DNA from: Fructilactobacillus lindneri DSM 20690 = JCM 11027
Lineage (GTDB): Bacteria > Bacillota > Bacilli > Lactobacillales > Lactobacillaceae
DNA: 64,000 nt
Direction of reading: 5' to 3'
Assembly: GCF_002907375.1 (NCBI RefSeq)
Contig: NZ_MIYK01000010.1
Coordinates: 1 to 64,000, forward strand
The notes below the pieces were generated by a model. It made no database searches. It was not told the DNA's origin and worked only from the letters and a program-made list of their open reading frames with translations. Shown here piece by piece: positions 17,692 through 27,128 of the stretch (its first letter is position 1; every line of letters begins with the position of its first letter). The position numbers and the translations under genes were made by a program.

Positions 17692-18510
17692 ATGACTTCA
17701 AAACGAAAAAAATTACTTGGTAATCTTTTGGTTCTTGTTTTACTAGTATTAGTGGCTGGAACAATTTGGTATCGTTTTAATCATCGTACTGATAGTTGGA
17801 GCAGCCTGAAACATGAAAAAACGCTTAAGATTGGGATTGACGATACCTTTGTGCCGATGGGATTTCGGGATAAACATAACAAGTTGGTTGGTTATGATGT
17901 TGAAATGGCACAAGCAGCCTGTAAAAAGTTAGGCTTAAAACCAGAATTTCAGGTTATTGATTGGTCAATGAAGGAAACAGAATTAAATACTCACCATATT
18001 GATGCAATTTGGAATGGTTATACCGTTACGCCCGAGAGAAAGCAGCACGTTGCTTTTACAAATGGGTATCATCGTACAGGACAAGTCTTATTGACACGAG
18101 CTGATTCCGGAGTAAACAAATCAGAAGACATGCGCGGCAAACACCTGGGAGTTCAATCTGGATCATCAGGAGTCACTTTATTTCAACAAGATCCCAAGGT
18201 TTTGAAACAATATTTAACCAGTAAGCCAGTTCAGTATGATACTTTTGACAAGGCAATTAATGATGTCAAAGTTAAACGCTTGGGAGCAGTTCTGATTGAC
18301 GAAGATTATGCTCGGTATTATCTAGCACACAACCAGCAAACGATTCCGTTAAAAATTGTGGAAACAACTTTTCCACCTGATGAAATGGCAGTTGGGGTTC
18401 GAAAAGAAGATAAGACCTTACGCCACAAATTAAATTGGGCAATCGCTGAACTTCGTCAGGATGGAACTGAACAACGCTTGGCACGGAAATATTTTGGAAA
18501 AACTGATTAA
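17692..18510 (+). CDS. Amino acid ABC transporter substrate-binding protein
   Basis: The start is set at ATG 17692, which has an AAAGGAAA site; an in-frame upstream start at 17656 lies inside the ATPase gene. The product is 272 aa. It has a positively charged head (TSKRKKLLG), one hydrophobic segment (about 8-27) without a lipobox cysteine, then a family-3 solute-binding domain (LKIGIDDTFVPMGFRD, GYDVEMAQAA, WNGYTVTPERK). It is probably membrane-anchored by an uncleaved or Sec signal. The T-box upstream suggests histidine as ligand. Confidence 0.87.
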   Translation: MTSKRKKLLGNLLVLVLLVLVAGTIWYRFNHRTDSWSSLKHEKTLKIGIDDTFVPMGFRDKHNKLVGYDVEMAQAACKKLGLKPEFQVIDWSMKETELNTHHIDAIWNGYTVTPERKQHVAFTNGYHRTGQVLLTRADSGVNKSEDMRGKHLGVQSGSSGVTLFQQDPKVLKQYLTSKPVQYDTFDKAINDVKVKRLGAVLIDEDYARYYLAHNQQTIPLKIVETTFPPDEMAVGVRKEDKTLRHKLNWAIAELRQDGTEQRLARKYFGKTD

Positions 18511-18767
18511 TTTAACTATTAGAAAATTTAAGTAAAGAAAATCAACCATTGTTAGACTTATTTTATTTAAAGATGATTCACTAGAAATTTGAAATAGTTG
18601 GTTGAAATTTTACCTCAATAAAATAAGTAAGCGTATTATATTTCAAAAATGAAATATTTTACTATGATAATTAATCCTCATGTGGTATATTTAATTGTGC
18701 GCAATAATGTTTTACAAAATACATGTATTTTGGTTATTATCTATTAATTTATGAAAGAGGTATCTTT

Positions 18768-19574
18768 ATGTTTAAACACACAAGAAAACTACAATACAAT
18801 GCCAAACCTGATCGCCCAGACCCAATCATGGCAAGACGTTTGCAAGAAGCTCTTGGTGGACAATGGGGCGAAACAACCGGTATGTTATCTTATCTTTCTC
18901 AAGGTTGGGCATCAACTGGTGATGAAAAGTATAAAGATTTACTTTTAGATACTGGAACTGAAGAACTTGCCCACATTGAAATGATATCAACGATGATTGG
19001 TTATCCATTAGAAGATGCTCCATTTTATAAAAATGAAGAAACATTGAAAAAAGATCCTTCATTAGCTGCTACAATGGCTGGAATGGATCCAGAACATGCA
19101 TTAGTTCACGGATTAAATGCTAGTTTAAATAATCCTAATGGAGTTGCTTGGAATGCTGGATACACTACTTCAAGCGGTAATTTGGTTGCTGATATGAGAT
19201 TTAACGTAGTTCGAGAATCAGAAGCAAGATTACAAGTAAGTCGTCTTTATTCCATGACTGAAGATGAAGGTGTTCGTGATATGCTTAAATTTTTACTTGC
19301 TCGTGAAACTCAACATCAATTACAATTTATGAAAGCACAAGAAGAACTTGAGGAAAAATATGGCGTAGTTGTTCCTGGTGACATGAAAGATATTGAGCAT
19401 AGTGAGTTTAGCCACGTTCTAATGAATTTCTCTGATGGAGATGGATCACGTGCTTTTGAAGGTCAAGTTGCTAAAGATGGTGAAAAATTCACTTATCAGG
19501 AAAATCCTGAAGCAATGGGTGGAATCCCTGAGGTTAAGCCTGCTGATCCACAATTACACAATGATCAAGGATAA
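18768..19574 (+). CDS. Manganese catalase
   Basis: Breaks down hydrogen peroxide with a di-manganese centre rather than haem, suited to a haem-poor lactic acid bacterium. ATG 18768 with GAAAGAGG upstream gives 268 aa and the N-terminus MFKHTRKLQY. The metal ligands Glu35 (GQWGE), Glu66 and His69 (EELAHIE) and the later ERES-type and HQLQF helices are present. From memory it is very close over its whole length to the Lactobacillus plantarum Mn-catalase. This suggests recent sharing between lactobacilli. Own terminator downstream. An imperfect PerR-like dyad TTACTATGATAATTA lies about 110 bases upstream, not strong enough to call. Confidence 0.95.
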   Translation: MFKHTRKLQYNAKPDRPDPIMARRLQEALGGQWGETTGMLSYLSQGWASTGDEKYKDLLLDTGTEELAHIEMISTMIGYPLEDAPFYKNEETLKKDPSLAATMAGMDPEHALVHGLNASLNNPNGVAWNAGYTTSSGNLVADMRFNVVRESEARLQVSRLYSMTEDEGVRDMLKFLLARETQHQLQFMKAQEELEEKYGVVVPGDMKDIEHSEFSHVLMNFSDGDGSRAFEGQVAKDGEKFTYQENPEAMGGIPEVKPADPQLHNDQG

Positions 19575-19612
19575 TTAATAAGAAAAATTATTTATCGTGA
19601 TTTTATTATAAT

Positions 19613-19650
19613 AAAACACCTTTTTAGAAAATTTCTAAGAAGGTGTTTTT
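19613..19650 (+). terminator. Terminator after Mn-catalase
   Basis: AAAACACCTT..AGAAA pairs with TTTCT..AAGGTGTTTT around 19631, with a T-run after it. Confidence 0.85.
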
Positions 19651-19867
19651 GTTTTACAAATGTGATAATGAAAAATCAAATCTAGTAATTACATTTTTAA
19701 AAAACATCTTTAAATGAAACTTCCTTTTAATCGCTTACTCAACATAGTAATGATAATAAAATTGGCTAAAAGAAACACTTAGAAAAAGAATAAGAAATGC
19801 ATTAAATTTATTATGTTATGTTACGATTGTTACGTAAAAAATAAATGATTATAAAGGAGATTCTAAG

Positions 19868-21295
19868 ATGGCTTATAAATCAATTAATCCATTTAATAAT
19901 AAAGTACTTGGTGAATATGATTTTGCTACCCAAGATCAATTAGATTTAGCATTGGAAGCAGCTAACGATTCATTTAAAGATATGAAAAAGCAAGATATTG
20001 AAGCACGTAGTAAAATTTTACAGAATGTTTCTAAAGTTTTAATAAAACATGAAGATGAACTTGCTGAAACATGTACGATGGAAATGGGAAAATTAATCAT
20101 TGAATCACGAGGAGAAGTTGAATTATGTGCCCTAATCGCTGATTGGTTTTCTAAACACAGTAAAGAATTATTAAAACCAGATAGTATAGATACGATTGCT
20201 CCTGGTAAAGCCAAAGTTTATAAACGGGCATTAGGGGCTTTGATGATGGTTGAGCCTTGGAATTTCCCTTATTATCAAATAATGAGAGTATTTGCACCTA
20301 ACTTTATGGTTGGAAATTCTATGATCTTAAAGCACGCTTCTAATACCCCGGCTTCTGCAGAACTATTTATAAAGATTATGCGAGAAGCTGGGGTACCTGA
20401 AGGTGCGATTACTAATATGTTTTTAACCTATGATCAAGTGACAAAAGCAATTGAAAGTCCAATTGTTCAAGGAGTTACATTAACAGGATCAATGCGTGGT
20501 GGTTCAGCAGTTGCAAGTGTTGCAGGTAAAAATGTAAAGAAGAGTACCATGGAATTAGGTGGAACAGATCCATTCATTGTATTGAGCGATGCCAATCTTG
20601 ATGATGTAAAAAGTATTGCTGGTCGCAGTCGTTTATATGGTGCTGGACAAGTTTGTGCTTCTCCAAAACGTTTTATTGTAATGGATAATGTATATGATGA
20701 TTTTATTGATGGATTAATTAGTAGTTTTAGTAAAGTTAAACCAGGGGACCCTTTAAATCCTAAAACTACCTTAGCTCCATTGCACAGTGAAAAGGCAAAA
20801 GAGAAGTTACAACAGCAAGTAAATGAAGCAATCGAACACGGTGCTAAAGTAATTTATGGTAATAAGGAAATTGATTTGCCTGGTCAATTCTTTATGCCAA
20901 CTATTTTAACCAATATTTCAAAAGATAATCCAGCTTATGATACTGAATTTTTTGGTCCAGTCGCTGAAGTATATAAAGTTCATAGTGAACAAGAAGCAAT
21001 TGACTTAGCCAATGATTCTTCATATGGTTTAGGTGGAGTTGTATTTTCTGGAAATGAAGATCATGGTGCTGAAGTTGCTGCTAAACTTGAAACCGGGATG
21101 GTATTTGTTAATAATGGATTAACTACTTTGCCAGAATTGCCATTTGGTGGAGTAAAAGGTTCTGGTTATGGCCGTGAATTAAGCAAATTGGGACAATTGG
21201 CTTTTGTTAATGAACAATTAATTGTAAAATCTGAAAAACCTGATTTGGATAATCCAGCTAGTGCTTTACTTGGACCTAATCCAGATGAAAAATAA
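19868..21295 (+). CDS. NAD(P)-dependent aldehyde dehydrogenase (succinate-semialdehyde type)
   Basis: Oxidises an aldehyde to its acid. The 475-aa length and the sequence order (EPWNFPYYQ, LTGSMRGG, catalytic Glu in MELGGTDPF about 228-236, catalytic Cys in GAGQVCASPKR, then FFGPVAEVY) place it with the SSADH/Sad-type subgroup. It lies directly upstream of a 2-keto acid decarboxylase that produces aldehydes. A joint Ehrlich-type route (keto acid to aldehyde to acid) is likely but inferred. ATG with AAAGGAG. A terminator separates the two genes. Confidence 0.88.
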   Translation: MAYKSINPFNNKVLGEYDFATQDQLDLALEAANDSFKDMKKQDIEARSKILQNVSKVLIKHEDELAETCTMEMGKLIIESRGEVELCALIADWFSKHSKELLKPDSIDTIAPGKAKVYKRALGALMMVEPWNFPYYQIMRVFAPNFMVGNSMILKHASNTPASAELFIKIMREAGVPEGAITNMFLTYDQVTKAIESPIVQGVTLTGSMRGGSAVASVAGKNVKKSTMELGGTDPFIVLSDANLDDVKSIAGRSRLYGAGQVCASPKRFIVMDNVYDDFIDGLISSFSKVKPGDPLNPKTTLAPLHSEKAKEKLQQQVNEAIEHGAKVIYGNKEIDLPGQFFMPTILTNISKDNPAYDTEFFGPVAEVYKVHSEQEAIDLANDSSYGLGGVVFSGNEDHGAEVAAKLETGMVFVNNGLTTLPELPFGGVKGSGYGRELSKLGQLAFVNEQLIVKSEKPDLDNPASALLGPNPDEK

Positions 21296-21332
21296 AAGAT
21301 TAGAATTAAATAAATTTGCTTAGTATTAATGG

Positions 21333-21378
21333 AATGTTCTATAAGTTAGTTAAAACTCTAATTTATGGAGCATTTTTT
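21333..21378 (+). terminator. Terminator after aldehyde dehydrogenase
   Basis: AATGTTCTATAA (21333-21344) pairs with TTTATGGAGCATT (21362-21374) with G-U pairs, then six T. Confidence 0.7.
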
Positions 21379-21435
21379 AGCAAAGTATTGAATTATAATT
21401 GAGCTTAAAAAATATAAATTTAGGAGTGTAATATA

Positions 21436-23100
21436 ATGTATACGATTTCTGATTATTTATTAGATGTTTTGTATTACTTAAATGTTAAGGATATTTTAGG
21501 TGTTCCAGGAGACTACAATTTGTCTTTTTTGGATCATATTACTAAAAGAAATGATATGAAGTGGCGAGGAAATTCGAATGAATTAAATGCAGCTTATATG
21601 GCAGATGGATATGCTCGTCAAAATGGTTTTGCTGCTTTTGTAACTACTTTTGGAGTCGGTGAACTTAGCGCTATTAATGGTATTACTGGAAGTAAAGTTG
21701 AAAGAGTTCCAGTATTAGAAATTGTAGGTAGTCCTAGTACTCAAGTTCAAAATAATCATAAGTTAATGCACCATAGCTTGGGAGATGGTACATTTAATCA
21801 TTTTAGAAAAGTACATCAAGATTTGGGAATTAAAACTGGTTATCTGACTAAAGATAATGCAGTAAGTACCATTAATGATGTTATTAAATATGTAATTGAT
21901 AATAAACGACCTGCATATTTAAATTTTCCAAGTAATCTCGCAGATATGCCACTTAATCCAATTTTTAAAAAGATAATTCCACAACTTTTTGAAGATAAAA
22001 GTAATAGTAGTAATCAGGTGGATAATCAAACCGTTATTAATGAAATTAAAAACGCTAAAAGTCCTATTATAATTGTAGGTGAAGATATTGAACGATTTGG
22101 TCTATCAAGTGAAGTAAAAAAGTTAATTATTGATAACCAAATTCCTTTTGCGGATTTAATTGAAAGTAAAGGCACGATTGATGAATCTTTAGACCAATTT
22201 ATTGGAACTTACAATGGTAAGTTGTCTAGTCCAGAAACAAATAAATTAATAGAAAATGCAGATTTAGTTTTATTATTAGGAACAGTGATTTTTGACACTA
22301 ATATAGGTGGATTTGATCAGATTTTTAATAACCAGAATACAATTGATATTAATTCAAGTAGAATTGATTTTTATTCTGAAATATTTACATATTATCATGA
22401 AAATAGCTTTATAAAAGTAATTAAAGAAATTAGTAAATTAAAATTAGAAAATGTTAATCATAAAAAAATAAAATTTATTAATAAAATTTCCCAAATAAAT
22501 TCTAAAGATCAATTATTGACTCAGAATTTTTATATAAATGCAATGCAAGACTTTATAAAATCAGGGGATACAGTGGTGGTTGACCAGGGGACCTCTACTT
22601 TTGGATTATCATTAGTCAAACTTCCAGCAGATGTTACTTTTATTTGTCAGCCTAGTTGGTCTTCAATCGGGTATTCATTTCCAGCAACCCTAGGGAGTGA
22701 ACCAGCTGCTCCTAAGAGAAGAACAGTATTATCAGTTGGCGAAGGATCATTACTACTCACGATTCAAGAAATGGCATTTGCAATTAAAAACAATTTGAAA
22801 CCCATCATTTTTATCTTGGATAATCGTGGTTATACAGTTGAAAGGGTAATTCATGGCATGACTGAACCATATAATGATGTTCCCCAATTAGATTACGCAG
22901 TAATTCCTCAGGCTTTTGGAGCATCAAAAGATCAGTATGAGTATTTTGATGTAAAAACTGAGAACGAATTAGTAGCTGCCATGAAAAAAATAAATTTAAG
23001 TGAAGAAAAATTGACTATTGTTAGAGTTTGTCTAGCAAAAGATGACGCTCCATCAAATTTAAAACAATTGGGTGAAACTTTATCTCAACAAAATAAGTAA
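21436..23100 (+). CDS. ThDP-dependent 2-keto acid decarboxylase (KdcA/KivD/IpdC type)
   Basis: Decarboxylates pyruvate, branched-chain or aromatic 2-keto acids to aldehydes. The 554-aa protein follows the Lactococcus KdcA/KivD pattern: N-terminal GVPGDYNL (22-29), the cofactor-activating Glu49 in NELNAAYMADGYAR, the His-His pair 112-113, and Glu469 in YTVER. The ThDP/Mg motif reads GEGS (435-438) with DNRGYTVE instead of the more usual GDGS...NNDGYTVE, so the Mg-binding Asp is replaced by Glu. The middle domain (about 340-360) is Asn/Lys/Ile-rich and diverged. Very AT-rich compared with the lysine genes. Flanked by three LysR regulators that may control it. Confidence 0.88.
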   Translation: MYTISDYLLDVLYYLNVKDILGVPGDYNLSFLDHITKRNDMKWRGNSNELNAAYMADGYARQNGFAAFVTTFGVGELSAINGITGSKVERVPVLEIVGSPSTQVQNNHKLMHHSLGDGTFNHFRKVHQDLGIKTGYLTKDNAVSTINDVIKYVIDNKRPAYLNFPSNLADMPLNPIFKKIIPQLFEDKSNSSNQVDNQTVINEIKNAKSPIIIVGEDIERFGLSSEVKKLIIDNQIPFADLIESKGTIDESLDQFIGTYNGKLSSPETNKLIENADLVLLLGTVIFDTNIGGFDQIFNNQNTIDINSSRIDFYSEIFTYYHENSFIKVIKEISKLKLENVNHKKIKFINKISQINSKDQLLTQNFYINAMQDFIKSGDTVVVDQGTSTFGLSLVKLPADVTFICQPSWSSIGYSFPATLGSEPAAPKRRTVLSVGEGSLLLTIQEMAFAIKNNLKPIIFILDNRGYTVERVIHGMTEPYNDVPQLDYAVIPQAFGASKDQYEYFDVKTENELVAAMKKINLSEEKLTIVRVCLAKDDAPSNLKQLGETLSQQNK

Positions 23101-23505
23101 ATGAATGATATTAATACAATACTGAAAAGGTTAGATAACAAGTAAAGTTTTTTTAGGGTATTTCAGTGTCTTTTCTAAATTAGCGAATATTTTGTTATTT
23201 TCAAAGTCCTTAAAAGATATAGTTAGGTTGTGAAGCATATCAAATCTATTTCTGATAATAATAATATTTTATTAATATTTTTATTTTTCATAATTAATAG
23301 TTCATCCTTGTTAGTTTGTAATTATATAAATAATTCAAATAGAAAAATAAAAAGCCTACTGATTAATTTCAGTAGGTTTATCAATATAATTTGTATTTTT
23401 AAAAATTGAGTATCAGTAGCCCCGAAATCTTTTCCTAATATTATTAATTTATCTTACTAGACTATGTGAATATGTACTTGATAAATTTATTGATTTTAAA
23501 TTAAT
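23101..23505. other. 405-bp AT-rich intergenic region
   Basis: No open frame with a ribosome site was seen. It contains only the hairpin at 23352-23380, shared by the converging decarboxylase and LysR genes, and otherwise A/T-rich sequence without clear motifs. Confidence 0.5.
23342..23380. terminator. Hairpin between converging genes
   Basis: CCTACTGA (23355-23362) pairs with TCAGTAGG (23369-23376). The minus strand has the better T-run (A residues 23342-23353), so it best serves the LysR gene. Confidence 0.6.
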
Positions 23506-24383
23506 TTACTGGACTGAAACTTCTTTTATTGTATTTATGAGATTTTTTTCTTCATCATTTAATTTATGTTTTTGTGGATAAATAATTGATAAAACAAAAC
23601 TTGGTAATTCATTATTTTTAACTTTCAATGCAATTAATCCATTTTTAATGTCTTTTGTTAACCATTGGTTTAATGAAAATGAATAACCAATGTCTTTTTG
23701 GACTAATTGATTAATTAAATTAGGATCACCTGAACAAGAGATAACAGAAATAGAAGTTTCATATTTTTGTTCAAAATACTTAAATAAGTATTCTTTTAAA
23801 CATTTATTTTGTGTTGTGATAAAGGGCATTTGTTTTAAATCGTTAAAATCAATATAAGCTTTAGAAGCCAAACTATTATTTTTACTTACAATGATATTAA
23901 TTTGATCGGTTTCAACAATTTCAGCTTTAATTCCAGGTTCTCTAATAGGAGTGGTTGATTCAACTAATGCTAAATCTAAATCTCCAAGCTTCAAAGCTTT
24001 CAATAATTTTTTTTATCATTTTCGATTAAATTAATTTTTTCACTATTTAATTTATTTAATAAACTTGGAAAATAGCCATCACTAATCAAATGAGAAATTC
24101 CTAAATTGAGATCTTGTAAACTTCTATTTTCAATGCCAGTTTCAAGTTTTTCCCATTGTTGTAGAATTACTTTTGCATGTTTGTGTAAGTCTTTTCCGGC
24201 TTTAGTTAATTTTATATTACCAGTAGTTGGATTAATGATAAATAGTTGATCATTAAATTCAGATTGTAACCTTTTAATGTTCATTGAAACTGATGGTTGA
24301 GTAATGCCATAATACTTTGCTACTTCGCTATAATTTTTTAGTTCAATTAATTTTTCAAAATATTGTAAACTAGTTAATTTCAT
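23506..24383 (-). pseudogene. LysR family regulator 1, frameshifted
   Basis: The helix-turn-helix half (24383-24000: LTSLQYFEKLIELKNYSEVA, TQPSVSMNIKRL) and the effector-binding half (24003-23506) are in different frames. The first ends ENDKKNY at a stop. Adding one A to the A8 run (T8 at 24007-24014 on the plus strand) restores KKLLKALKLGDLDLALVE, a 292-aa LysR protein. It is the first of three paralogues within 3.5 kb that share the LQYFEKLIEL start. It is divergent from the second and convergent with the decarboxylase gene. Real homopolymer slippage or a sequencing indel. Confidence 0.8.
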
Positions 24384-24927
24384 TATTATTACCTGCTTAA
24401 GTTTAAAAAAGTACTTATCACTATTATATAACTATAAACTATTTGATTAAATATAATGTTACACAACTTGCGATTTGTAATTACTAACTTTTATGAAAAT
24501 GGTTTTATGAAATCATTAAAAATGATATATCAATTATAACCCAATTATCTCACAATACATTGAAGCTTTAAGCTTTTAATTGTGCAATAATGTTAATATT
24601 TTAAATAATTTTAGGGTTAAGTTTTAAATTTTTAATTGTTATGTTGAGAAGTATGCCTTGTTCATAACGAAAAATTATGACAGTAATAATGAAAAATGAT
24701 ATAGTTATAATAAGTTTTACAAAATCATGTTTTATTATAATTTGCACAACATGATGTTTAAAAATAGTATGATGATTATCTTTGACTTAATTTTTATAAT
24801 AATTGCAAAAAAATGATAAAATGAGCAATTAAAATTTTACACTTTCAATAAGTGTCTACTATATAAAGATATAAATTTATTTTAGATAACCTAAAGAAAG
24901 TTGAATGATTTAAAATAGGAGATTAGA
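24384..24927. other. 544-bp region between divergent LysR genes
   Basis: Very AT-rich and without a credible gene. It holds a GTTACAC element at 24459-24465, also seen before LysR 3 (26059-26065). It also holds TTAATTGTGCAATAATGTT (24576-24594) and GTTTTACAAAATCATG (24715-24730), both of which recur in the Mn-catalase upstream region (18691-18727). Probably the regulatory hub of the island. Confidence 0.5.
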
Positions 24928-25815
24928 ATGAATCTACAAAGTTTACAATACTTTGAAAAATTAATTGAACTACAAAATTACAGTAGTGTGGCTGATTATT
25001 TTAACGTCTATCAATCTACAGTTTCAATGGGAATTAAAAGACTAGAAAAAGATTTAGGGTGTCGTTTAGTTATTCATAATTTCAAACGTAATGAACTAAT
25101 TTTAACCTCAGCTGGGAAAGCACTGCATAAATATGCCAAAGTGATGGTTGGTCAGTTACCATTAATTAATAATGATCTTAAAAAGTATCAGCAGCAATTA
25201 AATCTTGAATTAGGAATGCCACCAATGGTTGATAATACTTATTTTCCTAAAGTAGCTATGAATTTAAGCAATAGTATGTTGTTGAATTTAAAAATTGTTG
25301 ATAGAACTTCCAAAGAATTATTAAGATTATTAAAAAGAGATGAACTTAATATGGCAGTTGTTGCATCAGTAAAGCCAATCAAATTAAAGGATTTTCATTC
25401 TGAAATTTTAGCTAAAGATAAGTTTAAATTAATAGTAAGTAAACAAAGTTCTTTAGTAAATAAGAAGAAAATTGAATTAAAGGATTTAGATTCCCAAAAA
25501 GTTATTCAAATGGACGATGGCTTTATTCAAGCAGATGTAATTAATGAAATTAAGAAAAAATATCCCGACGCTCTTGACGTTATTTATCGAACTAAAGATC
25601 CAGAGTTGATTAAGGAGTTAGTTTCTGCAAATGTTGGGATATCTATGATACTTGGTGAAGAGATAGATGAAAAAGATGATTTATTAACAATTGATTTGGA
25701 TTGTTATAATATTCCTGATGTATACATATCATTAATTTGGCGTACAAGTCGTAAAATAAATGAACGAACACAGAAATTGATAAATACTGTCGTTGATTCA
25801 ATTAAAGTAAGTTAA
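24928..25815 (+). CDS. LysR family regulator 2 (intact)
   Basis: The 295-aa protein has an N-terminal winged helix (residues 1-60; VYQSTVSMGIKRLEKDLGCR) and a C-terminal substrate-binding-like domain. It is the only intact one of the three LysR paralogues here and resembles LysR 3 closely along its whole length (for example QYFEKLIEL, LELGMPPMVDNTYFPKVA). ATG with an AGGAG site. Targets unknown; the nearby decarboxylase, aldehyde dehydrogenase or catalase are the obvious candidates. Confidence 0.85.
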   Translation: MNLQSLQYFEKLIELQNYSSVADYFNVYQSTVSMGIKRLEKDLGCRLVIHNFKRNELILTSAGKALHKYAKVMVGQLPLINNDLKKYQQQLNLELGMPPMVDNTYFPKVAMNLSNSMLLNLKIVDRTSKELLRLLKRDELNMAVVASVKPIKLKDFHSEILAKDKFKLIVSKQSSLVNKKKIELKDLDSQKVIQMDDGFIQADVINEIKKKYPDALDVIYRTKDPELIKELVSANVGISMILGEEIDEKDDLLTIDLDCYNIPDVYISLIWRTSRKINERTQKLINTVVDSIKVS

Positions 25816-25896
25816 TTTTTAAAATTGGTGATAATAAGTGTGTCTTAAAATTCACTAATATTAAATTATGTGAAAAGTGGATAGAATAAGCTTTGG

Positions 25897-25936
25897 AAAA
25901 ACAGAACTTATGCAATGTAAGGTCTGTTTTTATTTT
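25897..25936 (+). terminator. Terminator after LysR 2
   Basis: AAAACAGAACTTA (25897-25909) pairs with TAAGGTCTGTTTT (25918-25930), followed by TATTTTT. Confidence 0.75.
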
Positions 25937-26094
25937 TAATTAATGAAATTTTTATGTATGTTAGTTAACAAACTTTTTTAGAAAAACTTACCATACTCGC
26001 ATTTATAACTATATGGATAATATTCGTCAAAGTGACATGTATATTATATAATATAGTGTTACACGATTATATAATGAAAAAGAGATGACTTAGA

Positions 26095-26984
26095 ATGAGA
26101 TTACAAAGCTTACAATACTTTGAAAAATTAATTGAACTAAAAAATTATAGTAATGTGGCAGAGGCTTTTCATGTTTACAAATCAACTATTTCGAGAGAAA
26201 TTAAACGTTTAGAAAACGAAGCTGGTTGTCGTTTAGTTGTTCATAACCCTAAACCGAATGAATTAATTTTAACATCTGCTGGGGAAAAGATGCATAAATA
26301 TTCAAAAATAATTGTTGATCAATTGTCTATCCTTAATAATGAAACTAAAGAATGCCAAAAACGCTTAAAAATTAACTTAGGTATGCCACCAATGATTAAT
26401 AACACTTATTTTCCTAAAGTTGCTGTACATTTAAATGATAAGACATTGATAAACCTAAATATTGTAGATGACAACTCGGTGGAATTGATAAAAATGTTAA
26501 AACGCGGAGATCTTAATATAACAATATTAGCTTCAATTGAGCCCATTAATTAAATGGATTTCAGTCTGAGATTTTAACCAAAGATAATTTTGAATTGATA
26601 GTAAACAAGCAAAATCATTTAGCCAATAAAAAGTTTGTCAATTTACAAGATTTAGATTCAGAAAAAGTCATTCAAATGACTGATGGCTTTATTCAAGCAA
26701 ATGTGATTGATAATATTAAAAATAAACAGTTTAAAAAGCTTAATGTAGTTTATCGGACTAGAGATCCAGAGTTAATTGAGGAACTTGTTCAAAAGAATAT
26801 TGGGATTTCTTTGTTACTTAGTAATGCTATTAAATTAAGGGATAAGATAGTTCCAATTAAATTAAATGATGATAAAATCCCTCAAGTATATATTTCATTA
26901 GTTTGGCGTAATGGGTATGAATTAAATACTAGATTGAACAATTTATTAGAAACAATAATAAATTCTATTAAAGTTAGTTGTTAA
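26095..26984 (+). pseudogene. LysR family regulator 3, frameshifted
   Basis: Tandem paralogue of LysR 2. The first part (26095-26553) stops after LASIEPIN. Alignment to LysR 2 (VASVKPIKLKDF) shows that one A is missing in ATTAATTAAATGG (26545-26557). Restoring it gives IKLNGFQSEILTKDNFELIV and continues to 26984, a 296-aa protein. The ATG has an AGAGATGA site. The helix-turn-helix differs from LysR 2 at several recognition positions (KSTISREIKRL versus QSTVSMGIKRL), so it may have bound a different site. Confidence 0.8.
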
Positions 26985-27028
26985 AAAATAATTTTACATC
27001 TCAAGTTATAATCTCTTTCCTTACAAAA

Positions 27029-27086
27029 TTTTATAATTATTTACTTTATATTTAATTTTAGAAATAATAAAAAACCTTAAGTTAGA
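27029..27086. repeat. Sequence duplicated in relic form at 37964-38026
   Basis: TTTTATAATTATTTACTTTA, then TATTTAATTTTAGAAATAA, then AAAACCTTAAGTTAGA resembles 37964-38026 over about 58 bases with scattered differences. It includes the left arm of the terminator below. Confidence 0.5.
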
Positions 27087-27112
27087 CGACAAATCTAACT
27101 TAAGGTTTTTTG
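27071..27112. terminator. Bidirectional terminator between LysR 3 and permease
   Basis: AAAACCTTAAGTTAGA pairs perfectly with TCTAACTTAAGGTTTT across a CGACAAA loop, with T-runs on both strands. Confidence 0.9.
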
Positions 27113-27128
27113 CCCTTGTAATTTTTGT

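Noticed and set aside
18655-18675. Possible PerR/Fur-type box upstream of Mn-catalase
   Set aside because: TTACTATGATAATTA matches the PerR consensus at too few positions to claim.
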